In this document: in pieces, positions 1 through 3,879 of the stretch
Layout: each line of letters begins with the position of its first letter
Numbering within the stretch: the first letter of the stretch is position 1
Assembly (NCBI GenBank): GCA_003644405.1
Contig: QNCE01000092.1
Span: 1 to 5,002 of the forward strand
DNA: 5,002 bases
Direction: 5' to 3'
From: Candidatus Omnitrophota bacterium
GTDB lineage: Bacteria; Omnitrophota; Gorgyraeia; Duberdicusellales; 4484-171
Translations under genes and position numbers: made by a program
The notes under the pieces: model-generated
The model's database searches: none
What the model saw: only the letters and a program-made list of their open reading frames with translations
What the model was told of the DNA's origin: nothing

Positions 1-47
1 CAAGCGGAGCTTGAATTATAAAAGCACCACGCCTGTAAAGGCGTGGG
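1..47 (+). mobile_element. Tandem hairpins, possible right end of an IS200/IS605-type element
   Basis: Two adjacent hairpins are visible. CAAGC (1-5) pairs with GCTTG (9-13) around a GGA loop. CCACGCC (27-33) pairs with GGCGTGG (40-46) around a TGTAAA loop. The form AAGC-CCACGCC-loop-GGCGTGGG closely resembles the subterminal hairpins of IS200/IS605 elements that carry TnpB. There those hairpins serve as transposase recognition structures and as the 3' part of the guide RNA. The first 21 bases also read as a short tail ending in TAA (QAELEL-stop), which could be the end of a coding region upstream. No T-run follows the second stem, so a classical intrinsic terminator is less likely. The rest of any element lies outside the window, so this is a resemblance and not proof. 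Confidence 0.4.
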
Positions 48-53
48 TATCTA

Positions 54-82
54 TTGAACTTAAAGAAAATATTTAAGATAAT
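54..82 (+). promoter_or_regulatory. Sigma70-like promoter of the nifU-like gene
   Basis: TTGAAC (54-59) and GATAAT (77-82) are separated by 17 bases, which predicts a start of transcription near 89 and a leader of about 50 bases before the ATG at 139. A second, weaker pair is TTGATA (85-90) with TACACT (107-112), spacer 16. Either could drive the gene. Its location supports the start at 139 and not a TTG at 85, which would lie inside the promoter region. Confidence 0.5.
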
Positions 83-138
83 TCTTGATAAATTATTCAA
101 AAGAGTTACACTTAGCTAGCTATAAAGGGAGGGTGAGA

Positions 139-360
139 ATGCGTGAAAGAGTGGAGAAAGTATTGGATGAAATAAGACCTTTCTTCCAGATGAAAGGAGG
201 TAATGTGGAGTTAGTAGAAGTAACAGAGGAAGGTATAGTAAAAGTTAAGCTTACCGGTGCTTGCCGAGGATGTCCGATGTCTAGTTATACTCTTAAATTA
301 GGCATTGAACAGAGGTTGAAGGAGAGGATCCCTGAGGTTAAGGAAGTTCAGGCAGTTTAG
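139..360 (+). CDS. NifU-like C-terminal domain (NFU-type) Fe-S scaffold protein
   Basis: This 73-residue protein is a single NifU C-terminal domain. The family assembles or carries a Fe-S cluster in the cytoplasm and hands it to target apoproteins. An N-terminal helix (MRERVEKVLDEIRPFF) is followed by the GGNVELVEV strand and then the hallmark C-x2-C, at C42 and C45 in TGACRGCPMSS. A helix and the terminal strand VKEVQAV complete the domain. The ATG at 139 was chosen because GGGAGG (127-132) is a strong ribosome binding site 6 bases upstream. An in-frame TTG at 85 would add 18 residues unlike the family and would overlap the promoter. The OsmC-like gene begins 42 bases downstream on the same strand, so co-transcription is possible. 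The family call is secure; the actual client proteins are unknown. Confidence 0.93.
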   Translation: MRERVEKVLDEIRPFFQMKGGNVELVEVTEEGIVKVKLTGACRGCPMSSYTLKLGIEQRLKERIPEVKEVQAV

Positions 361-402
361 CTATAAGAGAAATTATAACTTCTTATAATTATAAAAGAAA
401 AA

Positions 403-849
403 ATGGGATTAGAAGTGGAGATTAACTTTTTAAAAGATAATAAGTTTGAGATAATTGTTCCTAAGAGTGGGATTAAAGCGTATATCGATTCTAAATCTAA
501 AATAGGAGACTATTCTCCCTGCGCCCCAAACTCATCAGAATTATTTCTTGCTTCTATAGGGGGATGTATTTTGTATTACGCTAAAAAATATTTTCAGGAT
601 ATAGGAATAAGTTTTACTAAACTTTCGGTAAGGGTATGGGGAGATTGGAGTAGAGTACCTTTACAGCTTACTGATATAAAGGTGAGCATCTTCACTGACG
701 CCTATATTAACGAAGAGAGAAAGAACTCTTTTCTTCGGTTTGTTAGCAACTGCCCTGTGCATAATACGATAATAAATACTAAAGAGATAAAAATATTCTT
801 GCACCAAGAAGAATTTCAACAAGAAGAATTTCAAAGAGATAAATTATAG
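403..849 (+). CDS. OsmC-like family protein
   Basis: This 148-residue protein has the OsmC/Ohr fold pattern. In this family two cysteines reduce organic hydroperoxides or handle other reactive sulfur substrates in a domain-swapped dimer. The first cysteine is C55 in SIGGC at the start of the central helix, preceded by SSELFLAS (E46), which matches the family SPxELLLA motif. The second is C117 in the diagnostic SNCPVHNTI motif. The wording is closest to OsmC-related proteins and not to classical Ohr, so the substrate is uncertain. A separate TATAAT (384-389) lies 13 bases before the ATG and no good Shine-Dalgarno is seen, so translation may rely on a very short leader or on coupling to the nifU-like gene. 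The tail carries a 15-base in-frame duplication, giving QEEFQ twice (residues 135-144). The stop codon is 3 bases from that of the convergent radical SAM gene. Confidence 0.88.
   Translation: MGLEVEINFLKDNKFEIIVPKSGIKAYIDSKSKIGDYSPCAPNSSELFLASIGGCILYYAKKYFQDIGISFTKLSVRVWGDWSRVPLQLTDIKVSIFTDAYINEERKNSFLRFVSNCPVHNTIINTKEIKIFLHQEEFQQEEFQRDKL
805..834 (+). repeat. 15-base tandem duplication in the 3' end of the osmC-like gene
   Basis: CAAGAAGAATTTCAA occurs twice in direct succession (805-819 and 820-834). The unit is a multiple of three and encodes QEEFQ twice in the charged C-terminal tail, beyond the conserved OsmC fold. The copies are identical, which points to a recent slippage event or a site that varies between strains. 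Confidence 0.9.
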
Positions 850-852
850 TTG

Positions 853-1707
853 TTAAGATAGAAATGAGGAACCATCGCAGTTTCTAGTATTCCACTTTTT
901 AAATCCCTCCCGACAACTGGAAAAATCCATTCCCTCTTTTAAAGTATATTCTCTTACCTGCTGAATTAAGCTCTTTCGCAGAGATTTTGGTAAATAGAGA
1001 TAACCACCTATTCTCTCTCCCTTTTCTATATAGAGAGTATGCCATAAATTTCTATACTCAGAAAAGATGTTGTTCATCCTTTTAAGGTTATCAGGTTTTA
1101 CCTTGTAGGTAGAAGTGATTATCTGTCTTACTCCTCTTATTTTTAATTCCTTTATAATAGATTTGATTTCTCTGGTATTTAAAGGATAAATGATAGGATC
1201 GAATCTTACTACTACTGGTAGGTATTTAGAAAGAGTTTCTATCGCTTCCAACCTTTCTTTAGGAGAAGAAGCAAAAGGTTCTAGTCTTTTAGCGAGTTTT
1301 TCTTTTAAGGTTGTAAGAGAAATACTGACCACCACATTAAGCTCTTTTAGAATTTGAATATCTCTTAGAATAAGTGACGATTTAGTGAGAATAATTACCC
1401 TAAAATTGTAATTTTTAAAAATTCTTAAAGTAAAGTTGGTTAAATTCAATTTTTTCTCCAGAGGTATATAAGGGTCAGAAGAGTTTGCTATAGTTATTAT
1501 TGCTTTTTCAGGAATTTTTTTTATCTCTTTTTGTAATCGATCGATATAATTTTTCTTTTCCCTAGATTTATAGAAGTCTTTTATATAGGATGAGGCATAA
1601 CAGTATAAGCATCGGTGTTCACATCCTGTATAAGGAGAGAGACTAAATTTTTTTGGACAGGTGCACAGTTCCCCTCGCCAAGGGTCAAAAGGGGTAATTA
1701 ACCTCAT
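853..1707 (-). CDS. Radical SAM protein, spore photoproduct lyase / DNA photolyase-like family (COG1533)
   Basis: This 284-residue radical SAM protein has its cluster motif C-x3-C-x2-C at C29, C33 and C36 (YTGCEHRCLYCYAS). It would bind a 4Fe-4S cluster and cleave S-adenosylmethionine. The arrangement PFDPWRGELCTCP, then SLSPYTGC, then CYASSYI, with later NSSDPY, ILTKSS, VSISLTT and VRFDPI, is typical of SPL-like 'DNA repair photolyases'. Genuine spore photoproduct repair is not implied, because most such proteins in non-spore-formers have no known substrate. The C-terminus has two more cysteines in SCREGF...NCDGSSF, a tail also found in relatives. The start was set at ATG 1707 because the family begins near M-x-x-x-PFDPW and a promoter lies immediately upstream. 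ATG 1713 and TTG 1764 (303 residues) are in-frame alternatives; the TTG has no ribosome binding site. The stop abuts the convergent osmC-like gene. Confidence 0.87.
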   Translation of the reverse strand: MRLITPFDPWRGELCTCPKKFSLSPYTGCEHRCLYCYASSYIKDFYKSREKKNYIDRLQKEIKKIPEKAIITIANSSDPYIPLEKKLNLTNFTLRIFKNYNFRVIILTKSSLILRDIQILKELNVVVSISLTTLKEKLAKRLEPFASSPKERLEAIETLSKYLPVVVRFDPIIYPLNTREIKSIIKELKIRGVRQIITSTYKVKPDNLKRMNNIFSEYRNLWHTLYIEKGERIGGYLYLPKSLRKSLIQQVREYTLKEGMDFSSCREGFKKWNTRNCDGSSFLS

Positions 1708-1714
1708 AATCATT

Positions 1715-1742
1715 ATTTTAGTAAGCAAAATACTAAGGTCAA
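1715..1742 (-). promoter_or_regulatory. Promoter of the radical SAM gene, leaderless arrangement
   Basis: Read on the minus strand, TTGACC (1742-1737) and TAAAAT (1720-1715) are separated by 16 bases. Transcription should begin about 7 bases past the -10 box, at or next to the ATG at 1707. The mRNA would therefore have essentially no leader, which agrees with the absence of a Shine-Dalgarno before any candidate start. It faces the forward TTGACC promoter at 1825-1853. Confidence 0.5.
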
Positions 1743-1821
1743 CTCCAAAGTAAGAATTGTCCAAGGAGATTTAGATAATACCAGGAGGGTTTCATTTCCT
1801 AAGAGAATCTGTTTTTAATTT

Positions 1822-2373
1822 TTGTTGACCACCTTTGTTTCAAAGATTATATTAATAATTGTGAGAAACTCAGAGATAACAACTCTCTACTGTAGGAGAA
1901 AAGTAACTAAGGATGATCTTAGGTGCGAAGCTTGTGGTACTGTAGATGAAGTGTGTTCTTTCATAGGATTGGCTAAAAGTTTAATCAAGGAAAGGAGATT
2001 AAAGAGAATTCTAGAAGGTATTCAAAGAGATCTCTTTAAAATCGGCAGTGAGTTAGCAACTAATAAGGGATATATTAAGAAATTAAAAGAAAGAATAAAC
2101 AAATCCTCTTTAGATTACCTCCACAATAATATAGAGGAGTTAAAAGAGAAAATAGATCTTACCAAGAGAGGATTTATTATTCCTGGAGAAGATTTCGTCT
2201 CTTCTATCGTAGATGTTACTCGTGCAATTACTAGGAGATTAGAAAGACGAGTGGTAACTGTAAAGAGAAAAAAATTACTGGGAAATAGATATATCCTCCC
2301 TTATCTAAATAAATTATCAAATCTTTTATACTTTATAGCTCGCTATGTAGAGAAGAAGCCAAGATTTAAATAA
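1822..2373 (+). CDS. pduO: PduO-type cob(I)alamin adenosyltransferase homologue, probably degenerate
   Basis: PduO-type enzymes transfer the adenosyl group of ATP to cob(I)alamin to make coenzyme B12. Family segments are clear: TTLY, KDDLR, GTVDE, SFIGLAKSL, QRDLFKIGSELAT, FIIPGE, TRAITRRLERRVV and YLNKLSNLLYFIARY. Thus the C-terminal catalytic part (RRLERR, the LN motif) is kept. The N-terminal ATP motif, normally SKIYTKTGDxGxT, reads SKIILIIVRNSEIT, with one extra residue and no KTGD. Four conserved-region positions are now Cys: C24, C35, C38 and C45 counting from 1822. The start is unclear. TTG 1822 keeps the whole homologous region but overlaps the promoter. GTG 1861 fits a leaderless transcript but removes the ATP motif. 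Two broken genes follow. I suspect a non-functional or altered enzyme, although the frame remains open. Confidence 0.72.
   Translation: MLTTFVSKIILIIVRNSEITTLYCRRKVTKDDLRCEACGTVDEVCSFIGLAKSLIKERRLKRILEGIQRDLFKIGSELATNKGYIKKLKERINKSSLDYLHNNIEELKEKIDLTKRGFIIPGEDFVSSIVDVTRAITRRLERRVVTVKRKKLLGNRYILPYLNKLSNLLYFIARYVEKKPRFK
1825..1853 (+). promoter_or_regulatory. Sigma70-like promoter in front of the adenosyltransferase homologue
   Basis: TTGACC (1825-1830) and TATATT (1848-1853) are separated by an ideal 17-base spacer. Transcription would start near 1860, so the GTG at 1861 would be read from a leaderless mRNA. Because the element overlaps the region encoding the family's first residues, either those residues are no longer translated or the promoter resemblance is fortuitous. 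Confidence 0.45.
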
Positions 2374-2382
2374 TCTCTCAAG

Positions 2383-2638
2383 ATGAATTTAGTTATATAC
2401 CCCATTTATAATGAGGCAAAATATTTAGAAACTTTTTATCAATCTCTGAGAAAGATCTACTTTGGTGATGTACTTTTCATTGACGATGGGTCTACTGATA
2501 GAGGAAAGGATTTTCTTATAACTATAAGAGATTTTCATACTTCTCTCTTTAGAACCCCCCAAAAGATTAGGTTACGGTGCCTCTCTTATTAAAGGTCTTA
2601 AATTTGCTTTAAAGAAAGGTTATGATAAGATAAGGTAA
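2383..2638 (+). pseudogene. Glycosyltransferase family 2, N-terminal fragment with a frameshift
   Basis: The reading frame from ATG 2383 shows the start of a GT-A fold glycosyltransferase of the dolichol-phosphate-mannose-synthase type: LVIYPIYNEAKYLETF, then VLFIDDGSTDRG, in which DDGSTD is the nucleotide-sugar binding motif. This frame runs into unrelated sequence after residue 57 and stops at 2590-2592. The expected continuation, KRLGYGASLIKGLKFALKKGYDKI, is present in the next frame up to TAA 2636-2638. Removing one C from the run of six at 2555-2560 joins the two parts perfectly as RTPKRLGYGASL. Beyond GYDKI the second acidic motif (DAD) and the rest of the enzyme are missing, and transposase remnants begin. 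It lies 9 bases after the adenosyltransferase homologue. Even if the frameshift is a sequencing error, the gene is truncated. Confidence 0.8.
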
Positions 2639-2640
2639 TT

Positions 2641-2900
2641 ATAAACGTTTTGGCACCAAAATATTTGTAGTTAATGGTGCCACAGGATTACGAAAACTTT
2701 TCACCAAAGGCGGATCTTCGATGAATTTATTACAAATTCTGGAGTTATGCTAAAAGAGACCTGTAAAATTCCATGGCGTTTCTAAAGAGAAATTTCCTTT
2801 GTATCTTAAAGAAATGGAGTTTAGGTATAATCATCGCCATGAGAATTTATTCATCCTTTTAGCCAAAAATCTTTGTAATTTTGTGCCAGGTCTTTTATAA
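2641..2900 (+). pseudogene. IS1595-family-like transposase, C-terminal remnant
   Basis: The frame at 2763-2900 reads VKFHGVSKEKF, then LYLKEMEFRYNHRHENLF, ending at TAA 2898-2900. This is the conserved end of ISXO2/IS1016-type DDE transposases. Just upstream, in a frame one base off, 2737-2760 reads FWSYAKRD, the family's conserved FWSxxKR segment. A single missing base near 2763 would rejoin the two as FWSYAKRDLVKFHG. Farther upstream the same frame contains spaced family-like residues (Y, V, F) but is broken by TAG (2668-2670) and TGA (2722-2724). The N-terminal two thirds of the protein is absent. The left boundary is uncertain and may coincide with the truncation point of the glycosyltransferase. 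It is an old, inactive insertion sequence. Confidence 0.72.
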
Positions 2901-2904
2901 TCAC

Positions 2905-2932
2905 CTTACTTAAAATATTCTCAGTAAGTAAG
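2905..2932. repeat. Inverted repeat just after the transposase remnant
   Basis: CTTACTTA (2905-2912) and TAAGTAAG (2925-2932) form a perfect 8-base stem with a 12-base loop. It starts 5 bases after the transposase stop. It has no T-run to make it an obvious terminator. It may be part of the lost right end of the insertion sequence or a chance palindrome in AT-rich DNA. Confidence 0.45.
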
Positions 2933-2936
2933 AGGA

Positions 2937-2965
2937 TTTACAACGTTTCGATACTGTGATAGAAT
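2937..2965 (+). promoter_or_regulatory. Promoter of the rubredoxin gene
   Basis: TTTACA (2937-2942) and TAGAAT (2960-2965) are 17 bases apart. The -10 box is preceded by TG and one base (TGaTAGAAT), an extended -10. Predicted initiation near 2972 leaves a leader of about 20 bases that holds the ribosome binding site. This lets the rubredoxin gene be expressed independently of the broken genes upstream. Confidence 0.5.
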
Positions 2966-2992
2966 TGGTGAGTCTTTCTAAAAAGAGGAAGG

Positions 2993-3157
2993 ATGGATAA
3001 GTATAAATGTAAAGTTTGTGGTTATATCTATGAACCTGCCTTAGGAGACCCCGATTCCGGAATCCTTCCTGGTACTCTTTTTGAAGATATTACTGACTCT
3101 TGGGTTTGTCCTGTATGTGGGGCAGAGAAAAGCGAATTCGAGCTAGTTACGGATTGA
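2993..3157 (+). CDS. Rubredoxin
   Basis: This complete 54-residue rubredoxin is a small cytoplasmic electron carrier with one iron held by four cysteines. The two knuckles are C6-x2-C9 (YKCKVCGYIY) and C39-x2-C42 (WVCPVCGAEKSEFE). The 29 residues between the pairs contain the usual GDPDSGILPGTLFEDI segment, and the length equals that of classical rubredoxins. In anaerobes rubredoxin passes electrons to rubrerythrin, superoxide reductase or flavodiiron oxygen reductases; the partner here is not in the window. The ATG is preceded by GAGG (2985-2988), 4 bases away. There is no sign of decay, in contrast to the adenosyltransferase, glycosyltransferase and transposase sequences directly upstream, so the gene is probably functional and transcribed from its own promoter. 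Confidence 0.96.
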   Translation: MDKYKCKVCGYIYEPALGDPDSGILPGTLFEDITDSWVCPVCGAEKSEFELVTD

Positions 3158-3239
3158 TAAGGTTTGATAATCCTAATAGAGATAGTGAGAGTTTAAGAAA
3201 GGAAGCAAAAATATAGAAGTAGGCAAAAGCATAAAAAGA

Positions 3240-3294
3240 CTCTATAACTTATAATATTGTGGTAAAAATGAGATATGGCATATCGATTATAGAG
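3240..3294. repeat. Nested inverted repeat, possible operator or RNA stem
   Basis: CTCTATAA (3240-3247) and TTATAGAG (3287-3294) are perfect inverted 8-mers. Inside them lies a second symmetrical motif, GATATG-G-CATATC (3272-3284), a 6+1+6 palindrome of the size a dimeric regulator binds. A TATAAT at 3250-3255 sits between the arms. The symmetry is directly visible; any regulatory role is inference. Confidence 0.45.
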
Positions 3295-3329
3295 AATAAT
3301 TCTGCACCAAAAAGATACAAAGGCAAATC

Positions 3330-3396
3330 CCAGCCCATTTTTAATAGGCTGGACCTTCGGCTGCCCTTTGGGCGGATTTTGCTAATGCAAAATCCG
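3330..3396. repeat. GC-rich hairpin cluster, REP-like element or structured RNA
   Basis: Three stems follow one another. CCAGCC (3330-3335) pairs with GGCTGG (3347-3352). GCCC (3363-3366) pairs with GGGC (3370-3373) around TTT. CGGATTTTGC (3373-3382) pairs with GCAAAATCCG (3387-3396) as a perfect 10-base stem with a TAAT loop. The base composition differs sharply from the flanks. No T-tract follows on either strand, so a simple intrinsic terminator is unlikely. It resembles dispersed palindromic repeat units, but a single copy cannot prove this. Confidence 0.55.
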
Positions 3397-3433
3397 GGTT
3401 AAAATTCATAAGATTGGGGAAGTAAAAAATATT

Positions 3434-3461
3434 TTGGGAGAAGAAATTTTTGTGGTATACT
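3434..3461 (+). promoter_or_regulatory. Extended -10 promoter of the PilZ gene, leaderless arrangement
   Basis: TATACT (3456-3461) is preceded by TG and one base, giving an extended -10 (TGgTATACT). A weak -35, TTGGGA (3434-3439), lies 16 bases upstream. The -10 box ends only 8 bases before the ATG at 3470, so transcription should begin at or within one or two bases of the start codon. No Shine-Dalgarno can fit. Confidence 0.55.
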
Positions 3462-3469
3462 AATTTTGC

Positions 3470-3805
3470 ATGGATAAAAGAAGGGCGCTGCGATTTTCTA
3501 CTCCTCTTAAGGTAAAGATAAAGAAAGAAGGCCTTTTATTTGTAGGGACAATTTTAGATTTTTCTCGGCAAGGGTTTAGAGCAGTTTTTGATGAGTTTAG
3601 TTTTCGCCCTCAAGAGTTAGTGAAGTTAGAAATTCAGAGACCTCAGAAGGATGTGTTTATTCCTGGAGAAGGAAAGATAATTTGGATAAAACAAAAAGAA
3701 AAAAAATGGGAAGTAGGAATAGAGCTGAAACTTTTCCCACCTGCAGTTAAGGGAGAAATCTTAGATTACGCCTACCAAGATTGGTTAAAAAAGGCTCGTC
3801 CCTAA
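3470..3805 (+). CDS. PilZ domain protein, cyclic-di-GMP receptor
   Basis: This 111-residue protein consists almost entirely of one PilZ domain. PilZ proteins bind cyclic-di-GMP and change partner activity in motility, adhesion or polysaccharide export. Both ligand motifs are present: R4-x3-R8 near the N-terminus (KRRALRF) and D30-x-S32-x2-G35 (LDFSRQGF). The barrel continues through VKLEIQ, GEGKIIWI and WEVGIELKLF, and a short amphipathic helix ends the chain (ILDYAYQDWLKK). There is no signal peptide, membrane segment or output domain, so it presumably acts by binding another protein. The start ATG is fixed by the N-terminal PilZ motif and by a promoter immediately upstream. The neighbouring galT-like gene is 74 bases downstream with its own promoter, so a functional link is not implied. 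Confidence 0.92.
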   Translation: MDKRRALRFSTPLKVKIKKEGLLFVGTILDFSRQGFRAVFDEFSFRPQELVKLEIQRPQKDVFIPGEGKIIWIKQKEKKWEVGIELKLFPPAVKGEILDYAYQDWLKKARP

Positions 3806-3825
3806 CTTTTCCTTAAAATAAACTC

Positions 3826-3853
3826 TTGCAATTAAATATGGGATTGCTATAAT
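3826..3853 (+). promoter_or_regulatory. Promoter of the galT-like gene pair
   Basis: TTGCAA (3826-3831) and a consensus TATAAT (3848-3853) are 16 bases apart, with TG plus one base before the -10 box (TGcTATAAT). Initiation near 3860 gives a leader of about 20 bases containing AAAGG (3868-3872), 7 bases before the ATG at 3880. Unlike the PilZ promoter, this one leaves room for a ribosome binding site. Confidence 0.6.
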
Positions 3854-3879
3854 AATTGCTAACTAAGAAAGGTAAAATT

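Larger units (their letters stand above)
3158..3469. other. Gene-free stretch with nested inverted repeats and hairpins
   Basis: This interval of 312 bases lies between rubredoxin and the PilZ gene and has no convincing protein. The left part (3158-3239) is plain A/G-rich sequence with no feature I can name. Then come a nested inverted repeat (3240-3294), a GC-rich hairpin cluster (3330-3396) and the PilZ promoter (3434-3461). A TATAAT box at 3250-3255 has no good -35 partner. The compact GC-rich block within AT-rich surroundings suggests a structured RNA or a small palindromic repeat element. I could not match it to a riboswitch class. Confidence 0.6.

Noticed and set aside
85..138. N-terminal extension of the NifU-like protein from a TTG at 85
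   Set aside because: The added residues do not look like the family, the region holds promoter elements, and a strong GGGAGG ribosome binding site serves the ATG at 139.
362..390. Hairpin between the nifU-like and osmC-like genes
   Set aside because: The possible pairings (TATAAGA/TCTTATA, AATTATA/TATAATT) are AT-only or overlap one another and are weak in such AT-rich DNA.
1708..1764. Longer radical SAM start at TTG 1764
   Set aside because: It has no Shine-Dalgarno, the family normally starts near PFDPW, and a good promoter lies inside this segment. It is kept as an alternative in the gene entry.
1782..1787. AGGAGG on the plus strand as a ribosome binding site
   Set aside because: No start codon lies at a usable distance downstream, so it appears to be a chance match.
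3310..3400. Cyclic-di-GMP riboswitch before the PilZ gene
   Set aside because: The stems and loops do not follow the GEMM-I layout as I know it, and the PilZ promoter lies downstream of the structure.
3373..3400. Intrinsic terminator at the 10-base stem
   Set aside because: No run of T follows the stem on either strand.
3268..3402. 44-codon open frame from ATG 3268 through the hairpin cluster
   Set aside because: It has no ribosome binding site or recognisable domain, and it runs straight through palindromic structure, so it is probably an incidental open frame.
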